A DNA stretch of 64,000 bases from Tenacibaculum mesophilum. GTDB lineage: Bacteria; Bacteroidota; Bacteroidia; Flavobacteriales; Flavobacteriaceae. This document shows positions 57,101 through 64,000 of this stretch, piece after piece. Location: contig NZ_CP032544.1 in NCBI RefSeq assembly GCF_003867075.1, positions 982,001 to 1,046,000 of the forward strand, written 5' to 3'. The position numbers and the translations under genes are program-made. Below the pieces are notes generated by a model. The model searched no databases, was not told the origin of the DNA, and saw only the letters and a list, made by a program, of their open reading frames with translations. Each line of letters begins with the position of its first letter. Position 1 is the stretch's first letter.

Positions 57101-57335
57101 ATTAAACGAGCAATTTGTATTGGAAGATGCTCAGCGTAGTTTATTAAGCTTAACGGAAGATGAACTAGAAAAAGACTTTAAAGCAACACCAAATGTTATT
57201 AAAACCATACATTTAATTGCTTCTAAGTTACATCATATGAAACAGTCTGATTCACATCAAGAAACAGCTCCTAAAAGAGTTGAAGTTGGTATTCCTGAAA
57301 AGATGACACGTTTTTCAAGATATATTCCTAAATAA
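54147..57335 (+). CDS. Catalase-like domain fused to LodA-type quinoprotein oxidase
   Basis: A 1062-residue protein with no signal peptide. Residues about 20-330 form a catalase-fold haem domain: distal His55 in KQHGIAYGRF, FIFQN and FFARD near 127-138, and the proximal haem motif R309-x3-Tyr313 with Arg320. From about 347 (IYPPIGVMRVGNSENEYFIGP) to about 960 it is a LodA-family amino-acid oxidase with FCLADAFHPGCEMTW and ITRWMAIPWQTDTASC. Cys753 and Trp827 are the expected pair for the cysteine tryptophylquinone cofactor. A helical tail follows. LodA enzymes oxidise amino acids and release H2O2, so the fused catalase-like part may consume it. LodB follows 8 bp downstream. Confidence 0.85.
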   Translation: MTNPSQNQSSSCWNCDGDITQVTQRLKEMFVEMGQKTRIENGQQPAERAVFRKQHGIAYGRFVVNKDIEEKFKIGIFAGDTYECAVRFSSDTGPTSPDLHSTLGVGLKLFGVEGPKLLGDGTNADFIFQNIDRFFARDAQQMCSFTTAGVIDRDYDSYIAKHPELASILKAMTKEEASVLSASYWAILPFKLGDSQIVKYRLVPEDTYKGTPFNDNNYLGIDLQQRLLTKEATFRFEIQLRTNDATMPLDDAQLVWNTEESPYICIAKLHLPQQDVASIGQAEFGSNLAFNIWRTLPQHEPLGSIAQARKVVYAASAEARHQANGQQLQEPKEINPQFEGNTDENSDCIVKAGIYPPIGVMRVGNSENEYFIGPLVDNPEPQTDPYAYRDKTGALKRQAAQFRIYGFNAAGKAVKELTAENAKITWHSHLANQKSSWYQFNIALDIPEAADMPPSMLRNIDVKDRNSLLIDGGAKSITGTNVTEGPFFEGEFLSKKVYLGEMRTDEKGRLVMLGGHGKSENINGDIAITFANNEGWYDDISDGPVTAEVEYEGTKLKVDPAWVICAPPDYAPMQKSVRTMWDLMRDVAVKSKMLVRPVRPSFTKDILPIFQRITDLQWVNAGFAGAFGFGGQFNYTTNEWIKRLGNPSPAYMEMRRTISNNFRRFDISGAEAPQLWPWLYGDAISIPSTGSVRQHATLSDLQLEFLDQWVQGDFDADYVDMTGCPHVPKPPTIDELPVSEQPDMLTKAAMEFCLADAFHPGCEMTWPMRSSGMYMAPFRIKHAPKTPPVNTTYYGPMMNNDILPLAKGPILGGQVAGGITRWMAIPWQTDTASCRDGYTSEYDPYLPTFWPARVPNNVLNEERYKETMDSNLSEETRIQAFNFRSDWLDNLPLDGEAPTYTNQINSMIKYFDKLAVVQKRPGVQHDPNFPEEMQVGITPTPEQEATLLKATIQELQSVLTAKHALKKGLQNTIDTAVEKLSHDNLLNEQFVLEDAQRSLLSLTEDELEKDFKATPNVIKTIHLIASKLHHMKQSDSHQETAPKRVEVGIPEKMTRFSRYIPK

Positions 57336-57343
57336 TATACAAA

Positions 57344-58480
57344 TTGAAAGAATATAATAGTACTACTGACATACTAATTATAGGTGGTGGCATTGCAGGT
57401 TGCATTGCCGCCATTTCTTTAGTTAATTATTATAATGTTACATTGCTAGATAAACTAGTTGAACCTGTTGATAGAATTGGAGAATCACTAGCACCTGCTG
57501 CACAACGAATTTTAAAAGAGTTAGATTTATTAGAAAATGAATCGGAAGCCATAAAACAAACCATATTTCGTAATAATTTAGGAATGCAATCCTATTGGGG
57601 AAATAGTCAACTTCAAATTGTTGACCATATGAGGAACCCCGATGGATTCTCTAGAAGTTTAGACAGAAAGAACTTTGAAGTATATCTAAGAAAGATTGCT
57701 GCTAAAAGAGGAGTTAATTGTATTTGGGGAACACGCCTTTCTAATAGCTCTTATGAAAATAATTACTGGAAAGTAACCACAAAGTCTGATGACTTAAAAA
57801 ACAGAACCACACATACTATTCAGGCAAAATTCGTAATTGACGCCACTGGTAGGCAATCGCATTTCACCAAAAGCTTAGGTATTCAACGTACACAGTACGA
57901 TAAATTGATTTCTTGTTGGATGAGCTTACCTAATACCCAAGAAAATACCATGAGCACCATTGCTACTGATGATTTAGGTTGGTGGTATAGTGCTGTAGTT
58001 CCCGATAATAAAAGGGTCATCGCTTTTCAAACGGATCCTGATTTAGTGGATAGAAACACTTTTAAGCATGTAAATACATTTTTATCCTTTGCCAAAGAAC
58101 ACAAACTCATTCAGCCTTTAATTGAAGGTAACGAAACTACTGTTAACTTTCATGGTACGGTAAGTGCTAACTCTACTCGTTTAGAACAAGTAACAGGTAA
58201 ACAATGGGTTGCTTTGGGTGATGCAGCTATGAGTTTTGATCCGCTTTCTTCTCAGGGGATGTTCAACGCTATGGCAAATGCAATGCAGCTTCAAAAACTA
58301 CTTATTAACTATGATTTTATTAAGGATTTGGACTCCACTAAGGAAGAGCAATTCAATAGATTATATGAAAATCAACTACAACAAGTTTGGAATCATTATC
58401 TAAAACATAAAAACTTTTTCTACAGTACTGAGACTAGATGGAAAGAAGCTACTTTTTGGAAAAGACGCAGTAACTATTAA
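57344..58480 (+). CDS. LodB-like FAD-dependent maturation protein
   Basis: A 378-residue flavoprotein starting at TTG 57344, 8 bp after the oxidase gene. The dinucleotide-binding motif is ILIIGGGIAGCIAA (about 8-21), with the second FAD motif WVALGDAAMSFDPLSSQGM (about 290-308) as in the tryptophan-halogenase/geranylgeranyl reductase group. LodB proteins are required to form the tryptophylquinone cofactor of the partner oxidase, and the operon position supports that. No lysine-type halogenase motif WxWxIP is present. Confidence 0.85.
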   Translation: MKEYNSTTDILIIGGGIAGCIAAISLVNYYNVTLLDKLVEPVDRIGESLAPAAQRILKELDLLENESEAIKQTIFRNNLGMQSYWGNSQLQIVDHMRNPDGFSRSLDRKNFEVYLRKIAAKRGVNCIWGTRLSNSSYENNYWKVTTKSDDLKNRTTHTIQAKFVIDATGRQSHFTKSLGIQRTQYDKLISCWMSLPNTQENTMSTIATDDLGWWYSAVVPDNKRVIAFQTDPDLVDRNTFKHVNTFLSFAKEHKLIQPLIEGNETTVNFHGTVSANSTRLEQVTGKQWVALGDAAMSFDPLSSQGMFNAMANAMQLQKLLINYDFIKDLDSTKEEQFNRLYENQLQQVWNHYLKHKNFFYSTETRWKEATFWKRRSNY

Positions 58481-58625
58481 CTGTTGATTTCTTAATTTTA
58501 GAACCCAAAAAAAGACCGCTTCACTTTTAGAGTAAAGGTTTTTCTGCTAAGTTTTGATCCCTTATGTTATCATTTCTGTAAAAGTTAACTAATTCGTTGA
58601 CATTTTTGGTTAAAAATATTAGAAG

Positions 58626-58650
58626 CCACACCATTTAAACTTTGGTGTGG
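58626..58650. terminator. Hairpin after the LodB-like gene
   Basis: CCACACCA (58626-58633) pairs with TGGTGTGG (58643-58650) around a 9-base loop, followed by TCTTTATT. It may end the oxidase operon or belong to the decayed insertion sequence just right of it. Confidence 0.5.
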
Positions 58651-58677
58651 TCTTTATTGATTATAGTAATAAATATA

Positions 58678-58862
58678 TTATAATATTTCTTCTTTTAAAT
58701 ATTCTTTTGATTCAAAATAAGTTCCATGAATTAAATCTTCCTCAATGGTTCTCCATAATCGTTCAATTTTCCATTGATTTGTGGTCTATAAGGCCTTATA
58801 TATCGATGTTTTATTCCTAATTCACTCAGTATTCTTTCAAATGGATGAAATGACGATTTATC
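58678..58862 (-). pseudogene. Decayed IS transposase fragment (rve/DDE integrase core)
   Basis: The minus strand encodes the C-terminal part of an integrase-core transposase: HPFERILSELGIKHRYIR, then PYRPQINGK, then, after a frame change at the NGK, IERLWRTIEEDLIHGTYF and ESKEYLKEEIL before a stop at 58678. The rPxxPxxNGKxER pattern is the IS3/IS481-type transposase catalytic-end motif. Only about 60 codons remain and they are frameshifted, with the upstream part replaced by metF, so it is not functional. Confidence 0.82.
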
Positions 58863-59819
58863 TTAAAAAACTCCTTCAGCAATTTTTTGAATATTGGTTG
58901 ATCTTCCCATTGAATAATAATGTAAAATAGGTACTCCTTTTTGTTGTAGTTCCTTACTTTGAGCAATGCACCACTCTACTCCTACTTGTCGTACTTCTGC
59001 ATTACTCTTACAATTAACAACCTCTTTTACCAAAGTATCTGGTAAATCAACTTTAAAACGGTGCGGAATTAAATTCAATTGCTTTTTGGTTGAGATTGGT
59101 TTTAATCCCGGAATAATAGGAACCATAATTCCCTCTTCTCTACATTTTTTTACAAACTCAAAATACTTTTGATTATCAAAAAACATTTGAGTTATCACAT
59201 AATTTGCTCCGTTTTTAATTTTCTTCTTTAAAAAGTGAATATCAGAATCTAAACTTGGTGCTTCCATATGTTTTTCAGGATATCCAGCTACTCCAATACA
59301 GAAATCGGTTTTTGATGAGTTTTGCAAATTATCATCCAAGTATCTTCCTTTATTTAAGTCCTCTATTTGTGTAACTAACTCACTTGCGTATGCATGTCCG
59401 TCTTTTTCAGGTTTAAAATAAGTTTCGCTTTTTACTGCATCACCACGTAATGCAACTACGTTATCAATTCCTAAAAAATCGAGATCAATTAAGAAGTTTT
59501 CAGTGTCTTCTTTGGTAAATCCTCCACATAAAATATGCGGAATAGCATCTACTTGGTATTTATTTTGAATCGCCGCACAAATACCTACTGTACCTGGACG
59601 TTTTTTTACTACTTGCTTTTTTAAGAGTCCGTCTCCTAACTCTTTATACACGTATTCCTCACGGTGATAGGTTACGTCTATAAATGGCGGATTGAACTCC
59701 ATTAACGGATTAATATTTTTGAATATTGACTCGATTGTATCTCCCTTTAACGGTGGAAGTATTTCAAACGAAAACAACGATCTTCCGTTAGCTTTTTCTA
59801 AGTGTTCTATTACCTTCAT
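58863..59819 (-). CDS. metF: Methylenetetrahydrofolate reductase
   Basis: A 318-residue TIM-barrel flavoenzyme that reduces 5,10-methylene-THF to 5-methyl-THF for methionine synthesis. Typical features are the N-terminal FSFEILPP (catalytic Glu), VDVTYH, the folate/FAD segment LRGDAV and QMFFDNQKYFEFVKKC. Length fits the bacterial MetF type (no regulatory domain). It is downstream of the two metH genes on the same strand, separated by 238 bp. Its stop codon directly abuts transposase debris, but the C-terminus looks intact. Confidence 0.93.
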   Translation of the reverse strand: MKVIEHLEKANGRSLFSFEILPPLKGDTIESIFKNINPLMEFNPPFIDVTYHREEYVYKELGDGLLKKQVVKKRPGTVGICAAIQNKYQVDAIPHILCGGFTKEDTENFLIDLDFLGIDNVVALRGDAVKSETYFKPEKDGHAYASELVTQIEDLNKGRYLDDNLQNSSKTDFCIGVAGYPEKHMEAPSLDSDIHFLKKKIKNGANYVITQMFFDNQKYFEFVKKCREEGIMVPIIPGLKPISTKKQLNLIPHRFKVDLPDTLVKEVVNCKSNAEVRQVGVEWCIAQSKELQQKGVPILHYYSMGRSTNIQKIAEGVF

Positions 59820-59846
59820 AAGTGTATCTTATAAAGGCGTATTTAA

Positions 59847-59933
59847 CTATACCAATGAAGCTGCCAACAACGATACGACTGCCATTACCAGTAGCTGTAT
59901 TGCAAATCGAATCTCTAAATTATACTTTTTCAT
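59847..59933 (-). CDS. Tiny hydrophobic peptide (28 aa, tentative)
   Basis: An ATG frame between metH and metF, 27 bp before the metF start: MKKYNLEIRFAIQLLVMAVV and eight further hydrophobic residues. It would be a single membrane helix with a basic N-terminus. Position in the operon and topology favour a real small gene, but it is too short to be sure. Confidence 0.35.
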   Translation of the reverse strand: MKKYNLEIRFAIQLLVMAVVSLLAASLV

Positions 59934-60057
59934 TTGTCTAATTTTATTGATTTTTTATACGGCAATATTACTACTGTTTTGTAGTTTTCAGTTTACCTAA
60001 CTTAAAACTTATTGTTAATTAAATACGCTCTTTTGTTTGTTTATTTTAAAGTTATTA

Positions 60058-62733
60058 TTAATTATCTGATATGTTTGGATGTAACCATTTTCTGGCTTTT
60101 TCTAAGGGTATATTTTTTCGCTCTGCAAAATCTCTTACTTGATCGTCTGTTATTTTACCTAACCCGAAGTACCTAGCTTCTTCATTGGCAAAATAATATC
60201 CTGAAACGGCCGCTGCTGGCCACATGGCTAAACTTTCTGTTAAACTTACTCCTATGTTCTCTTCTACCTGTAAAAGCTGCCAAATTGTTTCTTTTTCTAG
60301 ATGATCTGGGCATGCAGGATACCCAGGTGCAGGACGAATTCCTTTGTACGCTTCTTTTATCAATTCATCATTCGTTAAGTTTTCTTCGGATGCATAGCCC
60401 CAGTGTTTCGTTCTTACTCTATGATGCAAATATTCTGCAAAAGCTTCAGCAAAACGATCGGCAATGGCTTGTGCCATAATTGCATTGTAATCGTCGTGAT
60501 TTTCTTTGTATTGTAATGCCAATTCATCAGCGCCAAAAATGGCGGTACAGAAAGCTCCTATATAATCCGTTTTATCTGTTTCTTTGGGCGCAATAAAATC
60601 TGCTAAAGCAAAACTTGGTTTTCCTTCACGTTTTTTTAATTGCTGACGTAAGGTTCTAAATATGGCGACTTCTTTTCCTTTCTTTTGAACTGAAATATCG
60701 TCGTCGTTAATAGAGTTTGCCTCAAACAAACCAAAAATAGCTTTGGGCTTTAATGCTTGTTTTTCTATGATTTGTTGCAACATCTTTTGAGCATCTGCAA
60801 ACAAATTGGTTGCCTCTTCTCCTACTACTTCATCTTCTAAAATATCAGGAAACTTTCCGTGTAAATCCCACGAGCGGAAAAACGGACTCCAATCAAAATA
60901 TGGTACCAAATCTTTTAAACTTACTTGCTCTAGCTTTTGTACTCCTAATTCTTTTGGTTTAGTAATGTTAGTAGTCTCCCAATCTATTCTGAATTTTCGC
61001 TCTCTAGCTTCCTCAATTGGTATGTAGTGCTTCTGTTTTCCTCGTTTTAAGAATTTATCTCGAAACTCTTCGTAATCTTTCTTCAACTTGGCAACATACT
61101 CGTTTGAGGTTTCTTTACTCAATAAATCTCCTACTACGGTTACTGCTCTTGATGCATCGTTTACATGCACCACTGCATTTTTATACTGCGTATCAATTTT
61201 TACAGCGGTATGTGCTTTCGAGGTTGTTGCTCCACCAATCAATAAAGGAATCTCCAAGTTTTGGCGTTCCATTTCTTTGGCTAAATACACCATTTCATCC
61301 AACGAAGGCGTTATCAATCCGCTTAAACCAATCGCATCTACGTTCTCCTTTTTAGCAGTTTCAATAATCTTCTCTGGCGGAACCATGACTCCTAAATCGA
61401 CAATCTCATAATTGTTACAGCCTAATACTACGGATACAATGTTCTTACCAATATCATGCACATCTCCTTTTACTGTTGCCATCAATATCTTTCCGATAGC
61501 TTGTTGCTCCTCGCTTTTCTCTGCTTCAATAAAAGGATTCAAATAGGCTACGGCTTTCTTCATTACTCGGGCAGATTTTACTACTTGTGGTAGAAACATT
61601 TTTCCAGCACCAAACAAATCTCCAACTACATTCATCCCTGTCATTAAATGACCTTCAATAACTTGTAAAGGTCTTTCAACACTCAAACGCGCTTCTTCTG
61701 CATCTTCTTCAATAAAAGCATCTATTCCTTTTACTAAAGAGTGTGTTATACGGTCTTGTAGCGGTAAACTTCTCCATTCTAAAACCTGCTTACTGCTTTC
61801 TTTTTTTGTTCCTTTTACCGTTTCAGCAAATTCTAATAAGCGTTCTGTAGCATCGTCTCTTCTATCTAAAACAACATCTTCAATATGCTCTAGTAAATCC
61901 TTTGGAATATCATCGTAGACTTCTAACATCGTCGGATTCACAATTCCCATATTCATTCCTGCTTTGATAGCATAGTACAGGAATACCGAATGCATCGCTT
62001 CACGAACGACATTATTTCCTCTAAAAGAAAATGATACGTTACTTACTCCACCACTTACACTTACATGTGGTAAGTTTTCGCGTACCCAACGGGTAGCCTC
62101 TATAAAATCCAATGCATTTTTTCGGTGCTCTTCCATCCCCGTAGCTACAGGAAAGATGTTTAAATCTAAAATGATATCTTCTGGCGGAAAACCGACAATC
62201 TCGGTTAATATATTATACGAACGCTCTGCAATTTCAATCCTTCGTTCATAGGTATCGGCTTGTCCTACTTCATCAAAAGCCATGATAATTACAGCAGCTC
62301 CGTACCGTTTTATCTGAGTTGCTTCCCAAATAAATTTTTCTTCACCTTCTTTTAAAGAAATAGAGTTTACAACCGATTTACCTTGTACTACCTGTAATCC
62401 AGCTTCGATGATTTCCCATTTAGAACTATCAATCATAATAGGAACTCTGGCAATATCAGGTTCAGAAGCTATTAAGTTTAAAAAGCGTACCATTGCTTCT
62501 TTTCCTTCTATCAAACCATCATCCATATTAATGTCGATGATTTGTGCTCCTCCATCCACTTGATGACGCGCAATCGCTAAGGCTTCGTCGAACTTTTCTT
62601 CTTTAATCAATCGAAGAAATTTACGTGATCCTGCTACGTTTGTGCGCTCCCCTACATTGATAAAATTACTTTCGGGTGTTATAATTAACGGTTCTAACCC
62701 CGATAATTTCATGTATCTTCTTTCCTCACTCAT
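60058..62733 (-). CDS. metH: Methionine synthase, B12-dependent: folate, cobalamin and activation domains
   Basis: An 891-residue protein lacking the homocysteine-binding module, which is encoded separately just upstream. Order of domains: pterin-binding TIM barrel (about 10-280, [14 protein letters not shown]), cobalamin cap (about 330-430), cobalamin-binding domain with GDVHDIGKN (the His is the lower cobalt ligand), and the C-terminal AdoMet activation domain with [12 protein letters not shown]. It transfers the methyl group of methyl-THF via cobalamin. It is 3 bp from the upstream half and under the SAM riboswitch. Confidence 0.95.
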   Translation of the reverse strand: MSEERRYMKLSGLEPLIITPESNFINVGERTNVAGSRKFLRLIKEEKFDEALAIARHQVDGGAQIIDINMDDGLIEGKEAMVRFLNLIASEPDIARVPIMIDSSKWEIIEAGLQVVQGKSVVNSISLKEGEEKFIWEATQIKRYGAAVIIMAFDEVGQADTYERRIEIAERSYNILTEIVGFPPEDIILDLNIFPVATGMEEHRKNALDFIEATRWVRENLPHVSVSGGVSNVSFSFRGNNVVREAMHSVFLYYAIKAGMNMGIVNPTMLEVYDDIPKDLLEHIEDVVLDRRDDATERLLEFAETVKGTKKESSKQVLEWRSLPLQDRITHSLVKGIDAFIEEDAEEARLSVERPLQVIEGHLMTGMNVVGDLFGAGKMFLPQVVKSARVMKKAVAYLNPFIEAEKSEEQQAIGKILMATVKGDVHDIGKNIVSVVLGCNNYEIVDLGVMVPPEKIIETAKKENVDAIGLSGLITPSLDEMVYLAKEMERQNLEIPLLIGGATTSKAHTAVKIDTQYKNAVVHVNDASRAVTVVGDLLSKETSNEYVAKLKKDYEEFRDKFLKRGKQKHYIPIEEARERKFRIDWETTNITKPKELGVQKLEQVSLKDLVPYFDWSPFFRSWDLHGKFPDILEDEVVGEEATNLFADAQKMLQQIIEKQALKPKAIFGLFEANSINDDDISVQKKGKEVAIFRTLRQQLKKREGKPSFALADFIAPKETDKTDYIGAFCTAIFGADELALQYKENHDDYNAIMAQAIADRFAEAFAEYLHHRVRTKHWGYASEENLTNDELIKEAYKGIRPAPGYPACPDHLEKETIWQLLQVEENIGVSLTESLAMWPAAAVSGYYFANEEARYFGLGKITDDQVRDFAERKNIPLEKARKWLHPNISDN

Positions 62734-62736
62734 CTA

Positions 62737-63753
62737 CTAACTATTTTGTCCTGCTGCAACAAATTCAGCTTTTCGTGGTTTGTATTTCGCTGCTATTGCT
62801 GCGATAGCTGAAATATGTTTTGGCGTGGTACCACAGCATCCTCCTATAATGTTGATTAAGTTTTTCTTTAAATATTCTTCTATTTGCTCCGCTGTTTCTT
62901 CTGGAGTTTCGTCATACTCTCCAAAGGCATTCGGTAATCCGGCATTTGGATGTGCAGAAATGGCAAACTCTGTTTTAGAAGCAATCGCTTCTAAGTGTGG
63001 TTGTAATAAATTAGCCCCTAAAGCACAATTAAAACCTACGGATAACAACGGAATATGAGAGATGGAAATTAAAAACGCCTCGGCTGTTTGTCCCGACAAG
63101 GTTCTACCTGAAGCATCGGTAATGGTTCCAGAAACCATGATAGGTACTTCTATATTACGCTCAGCTTTTACCTCTTCAATGGCAAATAAAGCTGCTTTGG
63201 CATTTAGGGTATCAAATACGGTTTCTACCAACAAAATATCTGAACCACCATCAATTAAGGCTTCTACTTGTTGCTTGTAGGCAATACGTAACTCTTCGAA
63301 AGTAACTGCTCTGTATCCCGGATCGTTTACATCAGGTGACATACTTGCGGTACGGTTGGTAGGCCCGATAGAACCTGCTACAAAACGAGGTTTATGTGGT
63401 TCTTTCGCTGTAAATTCATCGGCCACCTCTTTGGCTATTCTAGCAGACTCGTAATTTAACTCGTATACCAACTCTTCCATTTGGTAGTCTGCCATGGCAA
63501 TGGTAGTTCCTGAAAAGGTGTTGGTTTCTACAATGTCTGCTCCTGCCGCAAAGTATTTTCTATGTACTTCTTTTACGGCTTCGGGTTGCGTAATGGACAA
63601 CAAATCATTGTTTCCTTGCAACGGTGTTGGGTAGTCTTTAAAACGTTCTCCACGAAAATCTTCTTCAGTAAATTTATATTCCTGAAGCATGGTTCCCATA
63701 GCGCCATCGAGCACAAGGATTCGTTTTTGTATTTCTTGATAAATGTTTGACAT
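62737..63753 (-). CDS. Homocysteine S-methyltransferase module of split MetH
   Basis: A 338-residue TIM barrel equal to the N-terminal module of MetH. It has DGAMGTMLQ near the N-terminus, the zinc-ligand Cys in FNCALGA (about 240) and the Cys pair GGCCGTTP (about 306-313). It would bind homocysteine and dock to the cobalamin part encoded by the next gene, 3 bp downstream. Splitting MetH after the first module is common in Flavobacteriia. Its ATG is the base of the riboswitch hairpin. Confidence 0.92.
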   Translation of the reverse strand: MSNIYQEIQKRILVLDGAMGTMLQEYKFTEEDFRGERFKDYPTPLQGNNDLLSITQPEAVKEVHRKYFAAGADIVETNTFSGTTIAMADYQMEELVYELNYESARIAKEVADEFTAKEPHKPRFVAGSIGPTNRTASMSPDVNDPGYRAVTFEELRIAYKQQVEALIDGGSDILLVETVFDTLNAKAALFAIEEVKAERNIEVPIMVSGTITDASGRTLSGQTAEAFLISISHIPLLSVGFNCALGANLLQPHLEAIASKTEFAISAHPNAGLPNAFGEYDETPEETAEQIEEYLKKNLINIIGGCCGTTPKHISAIAAIAAKYKPRKAEFVAAGQNS

Positions 63754-63908
63754 TCCTGATATTTAGTGTAATGTTATCAGGAAAAGAGGAAGTAAAATTC
63801 TTTTCGTTATCTCTCTGCCGAAGCAGTAGAATGTAGCACCTTCTTTGTTTGCACAAAGGGTTGCTAAGGTTTCAAAGGGTCTATTCCCTCCACCTTTCTT
63901 GATAACAT
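63754..63908 (-). ncRNA. SAM-I (S-box) riboswitch with translational expression platform
   Basis: On the minus strand the aptamer (about 63805-63907) shows the conserved S-box elements: TTATCAAGAAAGGTGGAGGG, GACCC, TGAAACC, GCAACC, AAGGTGCTA and AGATAAC, with P1 formed by GTTATC (63901-63906) and GATAAC (63806-63811). Downstream, TATCAGGA just before the metH start (63754-63761) pairs with TCCTGATA (63775-63782), hiding the start region. The latter overlaps GATAACAT (63771-63778), which can instead pair with ATGTTATC of the P1 5' strand (63901-63908). Binding of SAM should therefore favour the closed, OFF form. Confidence 0.93.
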
Positions 63909-63928
63909 CAATATGTTAATAAACGGGA

Positions 63929-63936
63929 CAAAGTTA
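63929..63936 (-). promoter_or_regulatory. Promoter -7 element of the metH/metF operon
   Basis: On the minus strand TAACTTTG matches TAnnTTTG, placing the transcript start at about 63922, some 15 bases before the riboswitch P1 stem. Confidence 0.65.
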
Positions 63937-64000
63937 TAGTATTATTTTTAGTTACTAAAAAAAATGAATACTTTTATTAAGTAGATATTTAAATATTTTT

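Noticed and set aside
61017..61411. Two overlapping plus-strand frames of 107-112 codons inside metH
   Set aside because: Antisense to the conserved cobalamin domain of metH, with no start signals or recognisable domain.
1..64000. rRNA, tRNA, CRISPR arrays and prophage
   Set aside because: No tRNA-like TTCGAnnC arms with acceptor stems, no rRNA-like sequence, no regular short repeats with spacers, and no phage structural genes were found on reading both strands.

Overview
The window looks like chromosome of a marine Flavobacteriaceae bacterium (Bacteroidota; close to Tenacibaculum/Polaribacter in style, inferred from gene content only). The DNA is very AT-rich. Several promoters carry the Bacteroidota -7 element TAnnTTTG. 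Lipoproteins have the Cys-Ser-Asp-Asp type N-terminus, and the outer membrane is served by TonB receptors with carboxypeptidase-like N-terminal domains. Several genes use TTG starts (murB, an ECF sigma factor, a secreted FG-GAP-like protein, a LodB-like flavoprotein). No rRNA, tRNA or CRISPR array was seen.

Layout. 1-4.5 kb: a minus-strand set of secreted or lipoprotein hydrolases (DUF4856 lipoprotein, 5'-nucleotidase, HExxH protein) and an HMG-CoA lyase family enzyme. 4.7-7.6 kb: an ECF sigma / anti-sigma-like / DUF4097 / DUF2807 envelope operon. 7.7-18.1 kb: mostly housekeeping (valS, aminotransferase, murB, NqrM-like protein, second ECF sigma factor, atypical Nramp transporter, lipA), followed by a candidate sigma-54-driven small RNA. 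18.3-27.3 kb: two PLP-dependent cysteine/cystathionine synthase paralogues, a LolE-type permease, a NamZ-type (DUF1343) muramidase, two small secreted proteins set among decayed copies of the 3' end of the cysteine synthase gene, and an S9 peptidase. 27.4-28.3 kb: ybaB, DUF2752 and CCC-motif membrane proteins. 28.4-35.5 kb: a MoxR/DUF58/DUF4350/DUF4129/SpoIIM operon with a divergent RDD gene.

35.5-50.7 kb is an accessory block bounded by an exact 21-bp direct repeat. Its main content is a minus-strand operon that I interpret as an undescribed RiPP system. It begins with a 35-codon peptide gene whose C-terminus reads THCSNCGHC. A terminator-like hairpin follows, then a small WH...HH-P protein, a protein with an Ig-like front and a PqqD/RRE-like tail, a TonB receptor, a DUF4374-like lipoprotein, an ABC exporter of NosFY/DUF3526 type and a MATE exporter. 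A second TonB receptor, a methyltransferase and two paralogous His/Cys-rich small membrane proteins lie in the same block. A metal-binding secreted peptide, exported and re-imported, is the simplest reading; a bacteriocin with self-immunity is the main alternative.

50.8-64 kb: a Upf1/Dna2-like helicase, a natural fusion of a catalase-like haem domain with a LodA-type quinoprotein oxidase followed by its LodB-like flavoprotein, a decayed transposase, and the methionine cycle (metF and a two-gene split metH). The methionine genes follow a SAM-I riboswitch whose expression platform can be read directly: a hairpin closing on the start codon competes with an alternative pairing to the 5' strand of P1.
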